A stretch of DNA of 64,000 nucleotides, taken from the NCBI GenBank assembly GCA_030220185.1, contig JASPKZ010007535.1, positions 468,001-532,000 on the forward strand, read 5' to 3'. The stretch is from Diploptera punctata (Eukaryota; Arthropoda; Insecta; Blattodea; Blaberidae). Of this stretch, positions 9,421 to 19,122 are shown one piece after another; positions within the stretch are counted from its first letter, which is position 1; every line of letters begins with the position of its first letter. The position numbers and the translations under genes are program-made. The notes under the pieces are model-generated. The model made no database searches. It saw nothing but the letters and a program-made list of their open reading frames with translations, and had not been told where the DNA came from.

Positions 9421-9465
9421 CACGAAAACGGTACGTTTCCGGACAATAATTCCTATTATAACATA
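9421..9465. repeat. TnM-like fragment
   Basis: GGTACGTTTCCGGACA and the following AT.CCT.AT match the inner right part of both TnM copies (8410, 14020). Confidence 0.4.
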
Positions 9466-9660
9466 TCCAACTTTCCATTCATTCACCACTCTTTCATTTC
9501 AGCTCCCTATTCTAGCCCAAGATGGTGGTAATGGGAATTTCCGAACAGTTGTATAGGCCTATTAATCTTCGTAAAATCTAATATCCCTGTAATTGTCGCA
9601 GTTATTATATTGATAATAACAAGAACAATTGAAGTCTTATATGTGAATAAATACAGAATT

Positions 9661-9965
9661 TACCGCTGTGGTCTCGAGGTAGCGTGCTGCCTTGTCACGA
9701 AGCGGGCCCGGGTTCGATTCCGGGACAGGCTCCTGGGTGAGGTTTTTATCAGGGTTTTTCCTCATCCATAAGGCAAATGTCAGAAAGCTTTAGAGCGCAA
9801 TGATCCCCGAAAATCATCCGGCCATCATAACTATCATCTTCATGATTTCACCGGTGTGGAAAGCAACGGGAAGCTACCACACATAATAATAATTATCTAG
9901 TAAAGCTGCAAAGATAGCATATAAATGCTATGATTGCAGTAAAAGACCTTAGCTCGGCCAGAATT

Positions 9966-9975
<10 letters not shown>
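9661..9975 (+). mobile_element. SINE-A
   Basis: ACCGCTGTGGTCTCGAGG head, B-box GGTTCGATTCCGGG, then AGGCTCCTGGGTGAGG (the A2-like linker) and AGAATTACTATAATA at the 3' end, which runs into a TA tract. Confidence 0.85.
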
Positions 9976-9996
<21 letters not shown>

Positions 9997-10018
9997 AAGA
10001 GAGTGTGTGTGTGTGTGT
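9970..10018. repeat. (TA)n and (GT)n after SINE-A
   Basis: TA run, AAGAGAG, then GT run, growing from the SINE 3' end. Confidence 0.85.
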
Positions 10019-10070
10019 CGTCGTATATTTTATGTTTTTTTTTAATTTACTAAAACTATTAGTAATTATA

Positions 10071-10320
10071 AGATTTCGGAAGGCTGGGGTCCATAACTGG
10101 TGATTCTCCCTCGGCTGAGGAGGACATAGTCAATGGCGAGTTCTTCTAGGTGGTCTTCCGACCAGCGTATATCATCTAGAAAAACTCGCCACCGAAGAAG
10201 TCCTCCATAGCCAAGGGAGAAACGTCTGGCAAAAACACCAGTTATGTACCACGGCCTTATAGATCGAAATCTTCTAATATAATGATTTCCGGCCGTGAAA
10301 GCCTACATTCTAAAATGTTC
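10071..10320. mobile_element. Penelope-like terminal palindrome with hammerhead-like motif
   Basis: An imperfect inverted repeat spans 10071-10272: AGATTTCG...CATAACTGGTG and TCTCCCTCGGCTGAGGAGGA on the left pair with the right half. It is followed by ATTTCCGGCCGTGAAAGCCT, a tail shared with the 43.7 kb palindrome (CTCCGGCCGTGAAAGTCTAC at 43869). That shared tail, the palindrome and a hammerhead-like core at 10188-10230 are what I would expect of Penelope-like retroelement termini (inference). No reverse transcriptase is present. Confidence 0.45.
10188..10230 (+). ncRNA. Hammerhead-ribozyme-like motif (degenerate)
   Basis: Order on the plus strand: GCCA (stem I), CCGAAGAA (core, expected CUGANGAU), a weak stem II (TCCT with GGGA), GAAA, ACGT (self-complementary stem III), cleavage triplet GTC at 10224-10226, then TGGC, which pairs perfectly with GCCA. 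The core differs at two positions, so activity is doubtful. Confidence 0.4.
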
Positions 10321-10566
10321 AGACTTTATTCACATATAAGCTCATCAAAAGGATGGCATTTGATAGAATCCATAAGATTTTAGAGTGAAAAATAGATAAG
10401 AAAAGAAGGGAAGACCCTAGCAGGTTGGATGGACAGCGTGAGAGTAAACTACGACTTGCAGATGAGGATATTCAGGACCGATACAATTGGAGAAGACGAA
10501 TTTCTTGAGGATGAAAGAAAACCACTGCATCGTGGATAAATTTAGAAATAAATGAAAATAAAAAAA
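10321..10566 (+). pseudogene. LINE (RTE-like) ORF2 C-terminal tail
   Basis: Resembles 540-760: ATAGGAAGAGAAGGGAAGACC-type GRP-coding segment (near 10395-10425), then ACTTGCAGATGAGGATATTC and a CACTGCATCGTGGATAAATT 3' UTR. A purine-rich GA run follows. Confidence 0.5.
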
Positions 10567-10567
10567 A

Positions 10568-10578
10568 TAGAGAGAGAA

Positions 10579-10611
<33 letters not shown>
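10568..10611. repeat. (GA)n microsatellite
   Basis: GA run following the LINE tail. Confidence 0.9.
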
Positions 10612-10718
10612 GCCCAAAGGCCTAAACCGGATTGATTATAATATTTTGATTGTAATATGCATCCAACTTTCCATTTACCCATCACTCCTTTCTTCCCATT
10701 TCTTTACAGGATTTTATA

Positions 10719-10805
10719 TATATCCATCCATAGTAATTCTGCCCGAAGGCAGGTCCTTCACTGCAATCACAGCATTTTCATGCTATGCTTGCAACTTTAT
10801 TATCG
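10719..10805 (-). mobile_element. SINE-A 3' fragment
   Basis: Complement of the SINE-A end: CCATCCATAGTAATTCTGCC, GGTCCTTCACTGCAATCA and CATGCTATGCTTGCAA. Truncated after about 85 bp. Confidence 0.75.
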
Positions 10806-10916
10806 CCTCACTATGATGATTAAGAGTCGGCTCGCTTTGTATCCCCGCAGCTGTTGTATGTTATTAAAATACAAAGATCCCGAGTACGGCTACTACGACG
10901 ATGTTGCCACATTTCT

Positions 10917-11440
10917 TTTCTTCCCTCATTTCGATTAAAACATGAAACGTGCAGCAGTCGATCCAGTTATACAATTGTATACCATAATTGTTATAATTAT
11001 CGGTGATTTATTGTGATATGTAGCTCGAATAATACAACATATCTATATATTATATTTGTTTAATAAGTGATTTCAACATGTGGCGACCATGGGAAAATAT
11101 TTCAGACCGAATGGATAATGTGACACAAGAGGAAGAACCTCTTAATAGTTCAAGGAACAATAAATTACATTGACAGATTCTTAGTAAGCAGTGTCAACAA
11201 TTGGTTTGTAATTAATGTTTATGATTATATTAAAGAAAACAATCTCGGAAGAGGGTCTCTTAGATAAACTTGGCTATTCTTCCCTCAGTTTCAATTAAAA
11301 CTCGGAACGATGTGGGGCATTCGATCCAATTATAAAATTGTATACCGTAATTAATAGTTATAATTATCAGTGATTTATTGTGATATGTAGTTTGAATAAT
11401 AATACAATATCCACATATTATATTAGTTTAATAATAATAA
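10917..11440 (+). mobile_element. Possible LTR-retrotransposon remnant (direct repeats)
   Basis: 10917-11078 and 11278-11430 are about 160-bp direct repeats 361 bp apart (GATTTATTGTGATATGTAG and ATTGTATACC are shared). The first ends TTTCAACA and is followed two bases later by TGGCGACC (11081-11088), the sort of sequence that serves as a tRNA primer-binding site in Gypsy-type elements. The intervening 200 bp holds only a 32-codon ORF (MWRPWENISDRMDN). The alternative is a plain tandem duplication. Confidence 0.35.
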
Positions 11441-11480
11441 TAATAATAATCATAATAACAATAACAATAACAATAATAAA
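11432..11480. repeat. (AAT)n/(AAC)n microsatellite
   Basis: AAT run degrading to ACAAT. Confidence 0.85.
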
Positions 11481-11850
11481 TTAAAATCCAAACTATGGCC
11501 AACTCACTGGCTCTGTCAAACCCGTAGGTTCATGGCAGCTCGGACATTAGCTCTCCATACATCCCTAGCCTGAGTTAATGTTTTCCAATGATCCCTGTAT
11601 AATATACTTCTCTCAAATCAAGGATGTTATTCTCCCACCTCATTCTTGGTCTACAACTGGGCGTTTTCCCTCTGATTTTCCTACCAGAAGTTTCCATGCA
11701 CCTCTTTCATCCCCATATTTGCAACATGTCCTGCCCATTGCAGCCTACGAGACCTAAATTGTTATTATATCTGGCTTCTTATACATATCATGTAGCTCAC
11801 TAGTATGTAGTTTTCTCCATTCACCTGTCTGTTCATCCCCTTTCTATCCA

Positions 11851-12302
11851 AAAAAAATTCCTAAGAACTTTATTCTCAAATATTCGTAATCTTCTTTCCC
11901 CGCTTAAAGTAAGAGTCCATGTTTCGCATCCATATAATATAAAAGGTAAAGGTATCCCATTACAGGGCTAGGAAGCCCTTGGGGTAGTAGGAGGTTAAGG
12001 CTCCCACTTTTCTGGACAATCGGCACATGATGTCAGCGGTTGTCAGATCTGCATGCCGGCCGTCTTCACCCCAGAACAAGTGTCTGGTACTCATTTCAGT
12101 TAGAGGCTGGGTCGACCCCAGGACCATAGGGCCGCCACAAGATTTGGGTCAGTTTAAAATTCCTGACCCCACCGGGACTCGAACCCTCGACCTTATAGTG
12201 TAGTGCATTAACAAAAAAACTCCTAAGAACTTTATTCTCAAATACTCGTAATCTTCTATCCCCCCTTAAAGTAAGAGTCCATGTTTCGCATCCATATAAT
12301 AT
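11851..12302. repeat. 90-bp direct duplication flanking a SINE-C
   Basis: 11851-11941 and 12213-12302 are the same LINE-R segment (ATTCTCAAATA..CGTAATCTTC, GCATCCATATAATATA) with about four mismatches, one on each side of the SINE. Confidence 0.8.
11942..12212 (-). mobile_element. SINE-C, head-truncated
   Basis: Complement reads GGGTTCGAGTCCCGGTGGGG, then the usual body and the T-rich CCTTTACC tail at its left end. The A-box part of the head is reduced. Confidence 0.8.
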
Positions 12303-12722
12303 AATTGGGAGAATAATTGTTTCATATATTTTCAGTTTAACATTTTTGAAAGGAGCTGGGAAGACAAGAGTCCCTGTATAATAGCATGCATTTCCAGAAT
12401 TGAGCCTATGTTTAATTACTTTGTGCATCTCATTCCTATTTGTGATTATTTTTCCTAGATAGTTGAAATCAGCCACTTCTTCAAAATTTCGTTAATTTAT
12501 TATTAGATGTCCATTTCCATTAGGCCTATAGAATGATTTTTTTGTGTGAATATATATATTTAGTTTTATTTATGTTTACTTCCAGTCCCAATTTCTCAGT
12601 GTTCAATAGAGTGCGTATGTTGGCCCTTAGTATCTCCTCGTTATCGATCAATAATAATGCTATACCATTAGTATAAAAATAAATACATATATAATTTTAA
12701 TTTTAAAAGTTAAACAATACCA

Positions 12723-13058
12723 AATCCATCCATCCATTGTAATTCTGCCCGAAGGCAGGTCCTTCACTGCAATCATAGCATTTTCATGCTATGCTTGCAG
12801 CTTTACTAGGGAATTGTAGGTGTGGTTGCTTCCCGTTGCTTTCCACACCGGTGAAGGATGATGGTGGTGATGATGATGATGATAATGGCCATATGATCTC
12901 GGAGACCGTTAGGGCCTTAAAGTTTTCTTGACATTTGTCTTACAGGTGAGGAAAAATCCCGATAAAAATCTCACCCAGAAAAACTGCCTCGACCGGGGAT
13001 CGAACCCGGGCCCGCTACGTGACAAGGCAGCACGCTACCTCGAGACCACAGCGGTGGA
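12723..13058 (-). mobile_element. SINE-A (GGATGGA type)
   Basis: Full element on the minus strand: CATCCATCCATTGTAATTCTG at the left (3' end) and GACCACAGCGGTGGAC at the right (5' end). AATACC with a similar AAT flank at both ends suggests a short target duplication (12716 and 13059 regions). Confidence 0.88.
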
Positions 13059-13212
13059 CTAATACCTAATAATAACATAAAATTAAATAATAACATAAAT
13101 AATCAATGTCTTCTGTCCTTGTGTAATAAACGCTCATAGCGCTATGAGAAACGTGACAACACCGCCGCGCGGCACCAGCTTTTATATAAACTGTTAACCA
13201 TCCGAGTGAGGC

Positions 13213-13470
13213 TATAATACTAGGGAATGCTAGGTGTGGTAGCTTCCCGTTGCTTTCCACACCGGTGAAGGATGATAATGATAAGGACGATGATGATGGC
13301 CATATGATTTCGGCGACCGGTTGAGGCTTAAAGTTTTCCTGACATTTGTCTTACAGGTGAGGAAAAACCCCGATAAAAACCTCACCCAGAAAAAAATGCC
13401 CCGACCGGGGATCGAACCCGGGCCCGCTACGTGATAAGGCAGCACGCTACCTCCAGACCACAGCGGTGGA
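13213..13470 (-). mobile_element. SINE-A, 3'-truncated
   Basis: GAATGCTAGGTGTGGTAGC to ACCACAGCGGTGGAC, lacking the last 60 bp of the family 3' end. The 5' end (right) abuts a TATA/CA/GA microsatellite. Confidence 0.85.
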
Positions 13471-13493
13471 CATATATATACACACACACACAC

Positions 13494-13578
<85 letters not shown>
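13471..13578. repeat. (TA)n(CA)n(GA)n compound microsatellite
   Basis: Short TA and CA runs, then a GA run of about 80 bp (13496-13578). The ERERER/LSLSLS ORFs here are translation artefacts. Confidence 0.92.
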
Positions 13579-13583
<5 letters not shown>

Positions 13584-14836
13584 TGTTTCAGAATAAGTAC
13601 CGGTATTACAGACTTCTAGGTTGTAGAGGGGGCTTAGTAGATAAAGTTTTGATAAGGAACCTATGTCCGAAAACGTATAATTTCGATGTAAAATAGGATA
13701 TCGTGTGTCTTCTGTTTCAGAATAAGTAATAAACACTTCTAGGGATTGTACTACAAGTGTGGTTCCACGTAATGACCCTCTGTTAATCAATGCACAAAGT
13801 AGGCCTATACCTGTAACGCACGTTTTCATACACACGCCCCACAAAACCTGGTGTGTGCTCAATAACTTCTGTTGCCGATGCCGTCATAATTCATGCAAGA
13901 AGATCTTCCTCCAACTCGACAGATGTAGTACAACCCTAGAATTCTGTAATACTTATTCTGAAACACAGCACAGGCAATATCGGCTCATTAAGTTTCAATC
14001 TTCAAACTTATTTTACATCGAAATGGTACGTTTCCGGACATGGGATCCTTATCAAAACTGTATCCACTAAGTCTCCTTTACAACCCCTAGAAGTCTTGTT
14101 TTTCTTCTTCTTCTTCTTCTTCACTTCCTGGTTTAGGCAAGAGTTGCCTGTTCCGTCTTCACTAATAGATCTAAGACCATGTCTTCCGAGGACGTCCGAC
14201 ATCTCTTCTTCCTCTTGGAAAATAATGTAAGATTTTATTTGTTAATCCACTTTCTTCCATTCTTTCTACATGTTCTTTCCACTGAATCTTGTTGTTAAAT
14301 ATATTTTCTTTTATGGAGTAGATCTGCAGTTTTTCATGGATATCCTCGTTTCTTATCTGGTCCATTCTAGTGCAGCCTTTTACTCTTCTTAAAAATTTCA
14401 TCTCGGCTGCTTGGATTTTACTTTCTTGTTTGGTAGTGGTAATCCAAGATTCACTCCCATACAAAAGGACGGGGATCGCCATTGTTTTATAAAATTTTAA
14501 TTGTGTTTGTTTATGGGCTTTATTATTCAATGTTCTATTTATTGTGCCACAAATAGTTTGAAACTGATGAGTTTTGTGTTCAATATCTTTATCATATCCA
14601 TAGCTGATGTCACATCCTAAATATTTATAGTGGGATACTTGTTCGATAATTTCGTCTCTAATTATTATTTTTGCACGCAGAGTATTTCTTCCACAAAATG
14701 CCATACTTTTGTTTTACTTACTGAAATTTTAAAATTATAACCGCTTATTGCATTTAGTTTGTAAGCAGCCAATTGTAACAGATCTTCATCAGACCCTAGA
14801 AGTCTGTTATAGGCCTATTTATTCTCAAACATCCTG
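13579..14836. mobile_element. TnM copy 2, split by LINE-S
   Basis: CAGAGTGTTTCAGAATAAG at the left; ATTCTCAAACATCCTG before TA at the right. Homologous along its length to copy 1, and intact at the site where copy 1 holds a TnD derivative (CAATAACTTCTGTTGCC, about 13860). A LINE-S copy at 14097-14793 interrupts it near the right end. It carries two TAGGCCTA motifs (13800, 14810) that copy 1 lacks. Confidence 0.65.
14097..14793 (-). pseudogene. LINE-S ORF2 C-terminal half with target-site duplication
   Basis: 177-codon ORF on the minus strand: KYLGCDISYGYDKDIEHK, QLKFYKTMAIPVLLYGSESW, EMKFLRRVKGCTRMDQIRNE, GRRDVGRPRKTW. The order after the RT palm and the GRPRKxW ending are typical of RTE-like insect LINEs. 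The 3' end carries a (GAA)n tail (CTTCTT on the plus strand). CCCTAGAAGTCT at 14085-14096 and 14794-14805 is a 12-bp target duplication. It is 5'-truncated, so it never coded a full RT at this site. Confidence 0.82.
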
Positions 14837-15886
14837 TATACATACACCTGCCTTCCTACCCAGAAAAACGAGGGAGATGTAAACTGTATGAACTTGTGAA
14901 GTGGCGATGGAATAGCTAGATTCTGAGTACTGGGTAAAAATTAAGGTCTCAAAAAACTATTAGGCACAAAAACTAAAAACAAGTGAACGAATAAAATATT
15001 TACGTTCTGTGCTTTTTATGTTTTTTTTTTTTCGAGTGCACGATGTTCAGTTGTCACTGTTAAGAACACTTACACGGTTTTTGCCCTTGTAACCCACCTC
15101 ACTGGTAATACAGCACGTACCACCCTCCACTATACAATTTGCAACATTAATTCACCGAGAAAACAAGTTACAAAGCTTTCATTTTTAAAACAACTGACGC
15201 ACACAACTTTTTATATCTACCAACCCTAAAAAAATCTCCTTTTTTATTTTATTCTAACCCCATTCGTGTTTTCATCGTCCATTACTTGTATTATTTTTCT
15301 TCTATAACCCATTCTTTTCACTATGGTTTTTACGTTGATTTTTTTCTAAAATATTTTAAATTCTTACAAGCATTTTGAATTTTAGGGGTTTGTGCGTTTT
15401 GATAGCTCTAATTGCAGGGATATTAGAGTGTTTTACACTCGTGTAATCTGTATTTTTTTTCCTTCATAACCCCCCCCCCTCATCCCACATATCGAAGTAC
15501 TAAAGTGTTATGGTAATACTTTTTTTTTTTTTTCAGGGGTTGGGGATTGCATTGCATAACTCAATATAAATATTGTGGAATAATACGAAGAGAAAACAGA
15601 TGACCGGGATGAAAACAAAAAAGCAATGAAAACAGATCATGGCGTCTAACTTTACGCGCTAATGAAACCGTGATGCTGTTTTGTTTTATGATACCAAATA
15701 GCTATTTTTTAAATGTTTCAAACATTTAAACTTTATATATGTTTTTATTTCATGCTTATTTATAGACGCTTCAACACGTGAATTCATATCGCGTCTAGAA
15801 TCTTTGGTTGTATCCAGTAGGTTATTTTATAAACAGTCTTAATAAGGCCCCATATATTACATGTTCATGTAGGCCTAAATTTTTAC

Positions 15887-15888
<2 letters not shown>
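14837..15888. other. No gene recognised
   Basis: AT-rich DNA with homopolymer T, C and A runs (15020, 15470, 15520). TAGGCCTA at 15870. I see no coding or repeat homology to the rest of the window. Confidence 0.5.

Positions 15889-15927
<39 letters not shown>
15889..15927. repeat. (AAT)n microsatellite
   Basis: AAT run. Confidence 0.9.
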
Positions 15928-16082
15928 TGGAGTGGTCTTAGTCCTTTTATTTAACGACTTAATAACTGAGGTCATAAGCGTCCCAATTTAAATTAAAGCG
16001 TGAAAGACTCGAGAGATTTTTCTAAGGGAGCTCTTATTTCAGACTTGATTTTCTTTTTCTTACTTAGTCCAGTCCTCTAAAA

Positions 16083-16130
16083 ACGTTAAACTGAAAATAT
16101 ATAAAATTATTATTCTCCGAGTTATGTAAT
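16083..16130 (+). pseudogene. LINE-R fragment
   Basis: AAACGTTAAACTGAAAATAT and AAATTATTATTCT match the LINE-R segment at 27112-27145. Confidence 0.5.
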
Positions 16131-16299
16131 TAATAATACGGTAACTACTAACCTCAAACAAATTTTCCCATTTCATAAAAAAAAATGTGAGACACAAAAA
16201 AGTTATTTGAATTTCTTGTCACATTTTCCGAAATAGGCCTACACAAATTCTATAAATATGGCAGCTTACATCATTTACACCCTGTATATATAGTAATAA

Positions 16300-16595
16300 A
16301 TATAATATTGTATCTAGAATAATTAAAACAAATAGATTACGATCGGATAGAATAAGAAATGAGGATATAAGAGAAGAATTGAAAGTACAGCCTTTATTGG
16401 ATAAAGTCACGAATTACAGAGAGAAATGGATTGATCACATGGATGGAATGAGTAAGGAGAGATACCCATTGTTAGCAAGAAATTATCAAGCAAGAGGAAG
16501 ACGTGATGTTGGAAGATCTAGAAGACGTTGGGCTGATGCATTATGAAGTCGGAACGGGCAATCGCCTAATCCTTGGAGTGATGATGATGACATAT
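16300..16595 (+). pseudogene. LINE-S-like ORF2 C-terminus
   Basis: Reads RIRNEDIREELKVQPLLDKV, REKWIDHMDGMSKERYP, ARGRRDVGRSRRRWADAL then a stop, and an SRNGQSPNPWSDDDD-type ending. The GRRxxGRxRRRW box is the family signature. Followed by an A-rich stretch. Confidence 0.65.
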
Positions 16596-16809
16596 TCTAA
16601 GACACCCCGAAAAAAAAAAATAAAAATAACATGTGAATAAAATTTGCCATGATAATGATTATATGAAAGACGTAGGTCACATTTTTTGACAATATAAATA
16701 TATCCGATATGTCCAATATTGGCACCGTCAAAATAATCCTTATAAAGTGCATGTTTTGTCACACACATGTGCCAAATTACTGCTTATACAATTACAACGT
16801 CGATTATGA

Positions 16810-16925
16810 ATAAATGTGTCCTGGTAATGAATTTCCAATCCAGAATTTGCTTGGCTCGGAAATACCAGGAAAACTTCTCTGTCAGGTTGGTCGACATCAC
16901 TACTTGAAGCCGGTACTCTCTATCT
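16810..16925 (-). mobile_element. SINE-H fragment
   Basis: Complement shares GACCAACCTGAC, TTTTCCTGGTATTTCC and a tRNA-like left part with 42762-42925. Weak and short. Confidence 0.35.
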
Positions 16926-17514
16926 CCCAAACAAGTTTCACACACTAAGTTAACTCACTTAGTTAGATAGGATTTATTAATTACATGTACTCGGTTTTAT
17001 AGTAACCGAATGAAAAGAACAGCAACAAAAGACAGTCGAGTTATGGCAGACAAAAGAGTTGCTGCAAGGTGAAGTAGGAGGTGTTGAATCCCTAGCATGG
17101 GGAAATTTGATTTTATTGTTCGCCTGTTGGCTCTCCTCTGACCCCCAAATTAAATAAAACATACATCATGCACGGCTCTCAATATACCTTCTTATTCTTC
17201 AAAATCTCCCTACTCCGCCCCCACACACATATCGATCACGTCGTCATGGCAACCAACTAGTCTAAGAAAACTTTAACAAAACACTGCACTCCTCTTATTA
17301 TTAGTATTTTTATTCATTTGTTTAGATGCTTTAACATAATTGGACCTAGTAATTTTAAGTGTAAACAGAAGGTTTTGTATATCTCTTAGGACCTATTGTC
17401 TGCATTCATGCATATTACACAAAATGATGCAAAAATATTAAAATTATTGAATTATCATACATAAATAAATAGAATCTTCTTGGTGATAATAAAAATATAT
17501 TATACATTATCAGT
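16926..17514. other. No gene recognised
   Basis: AT-rich DNA without coding signal or repeats I can match. Confidence 0.5.
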
Positions 17515-17905
17515 AAAACCCAAATCACCACACCAAAATATTAAAACAGTTAACGTGTTTCGATAGCGAGGCTATCGCTATCAAGACTAGTTATTGTCTG
17601 AATAAAAACAGGCTAAATTGTACAAACAAAATATCAGTTACAATTATGTTTACGTCATATCAAGTGACCGACAATTTTAAATTACTTATTGACATCATCA
17701 ACATAATGCTACTTCCTTTCAATTTAAAGAAAAGAGGCAGCTGACCGGAGTAGGGCCCGTATTCATAAATTTTCTTTGTTTTTATAAATCTCCAAACTCT
17801 CAAAGGTAATAAGCAATTTAAAATCAATGACCAATTTAACCAGGGCGTACTATTACTCTTACTTTTTATAATACTATTTTAATATTTTGATTTGGTGATT
17901 TGATT
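17515..17905 (-). mobile_element. Possible Penelope-like terminal element
   Basis: AAATCACCACACCAAAATAT (17520-17548) pairs with ATATTTTGATTTGGTGATTT (17880-17905), forming terminal inverted repeats. The minus strand at 17550-17590 holds GATAGCGA-loop-TCGCTATC followed by GAAAC, the layout of a hammerhead stem II and its 3' core, but the CUGANGA half is not intact. It abuts R4 copy 1. Confidence 0.35.
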
Positions 17906-18650
17906 TTTATTGACTATTTAACTCATGCCCCAAATGGGAGTCAATGACCAATCACGTTTCAATGATTTCTGTTTTACAACCAATCAGAGTCGTGTTTCAC
18001 GAAATATTTATCAGTGTTATAATTACCATATTAAAGAAAGCTCCTCCTTTTTAATATTCTGAACAGGTCTGACCATTATTTTGCAGTGACTGATCCAATA
18101 AGAAATACGGCTACCAGATTGTATATATAGTACATGCCGCATGCGGGAGTTAATATAAAGCATTTGTAGCTATTGATTATACCACCAAGAAAAGAAACCA
18201 CTGTTTGCACTTTCTTAAATGTATTTTTTCCCAATTAACAATCCAGAAAAATATAATTGTCATATTTACATCATACATCAGAAATGAATTAATATACAGA
18301 TTGATGTGTTTCATTTTTTCTCCACTAGAGAGCATTCTTACAATATTGCGTTCCTTTGGCAATAAATAGTATGATCTAGTTGCAGTGATAAACAAAAGAA
18401 GCAGTAGAAGTGTACCTATCGTTTCTCATTTGTTTTCAAACATCGCCGTTTGCATTAAATATATAAATATTTTGAAATAACTACAGTTAAATAATGATTT
18501 GTGAGTAAACAGCTTAATTTTATTCGTTAAATAGTCCTAACAAATGCCACTCTTGATTTCCAAATTCTCTAGATAAATTCACTCCTCACTTCGTGAGTCG
18601 TGAATTTATCGATAATTTGGAAATCACTCGTGGCATTACTTATGATAATG
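17906..18650 (+). repeat. R4 dispersed repeat, copy 1
   Basis: About 750 bp, shared with copies at 20524, 28848 and 44928. Begins ACTATTTAACTCATGCCCCA, ends CACTCGTGGCATTACTTATG. Contains CCAAT boxes at 17948 and 17980, a TATATATAG box at 18122, AATAAA at 18361, and near its end a hairpin (TTCCAAATT...AATTTGGAA, about 18560-18625). No ORF is conserved and the ends are neither TG...CA nor inverted. It could be a solo LTR-like or Helitron-like element; I cannot decide. Confidence 0.65.
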
Positions 18651-19079
18651 TGTAATACAAATTATTTGACCAAATTTCAAAACAGCATGACTATTGAAAC
18701 AAACCACGAAAAAGAAAAGTATCTCATTTAAATTAGTCGATACCAGGATTTTAATTCAGGTTCTCCAAAATGAATTTCAAAGAAGGTCTATCGTCTGAGC
18801 CAATTTGTTTGGAACTCGTCTAAAATGTCGCCCAGCCACTATTCCCATGATCCTATTAAATTAATCATAGTTACATTTATTATATAAATATATATCCTGA
18901 ATTCATTATATGTAAAGAAGAAGGTATATGAAACAAAATTTAAAAAAATACATTATTTTAATTAGTAGAGTCGGTAGAGTTGAATGATTCCTTAGAATGA
19001 ATGTAATACACTGTGAAGAAAATTATAATTTTGTTATAATAGGTTTTTAGAATTATATAAAGCCTACTTTTCAGCCTTG
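18651..19079. other. No gene recognised
   Basis: AT-rich, no match seen. Confidence 0.5.
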
Positions 19080-19122
19080 GTTGGTTGCACTCCAGTATTA
19101 TACACTAGCCTAGGTTGTTCTT

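Larger units (their letters stand above)
11499..12655 (-). pseudogene. LINE-R ORF2 (reverse transcriptase, C-terminal half), split by SINE-C
   Basis: On the minus strand it begins inside the RT domain just after the catalytic box (EEILRANIRTLLNTEKLGLE, VNINKTKY), continues VADFNYLGKIITNRNEMHK and IYETIILPIILYGCETWTL, and ends near GFDR..SW at the 3' end (CCCGTAGGTTCATGG on the plus strand). The RT core N-terminal to this is missing. Frameshifts are present. A SINE-C at 11942-12212 lies inside, flanked by a 90-bp duplication of LINE sequence. Confidence 0.7.

Noticed and set aside
13230..13862. 210-codon minus-strand ORF
   Set aside because: Runs through TnM, a GA microsatellite (LSLSLS) and an antisense SINE-A; purely accidental.
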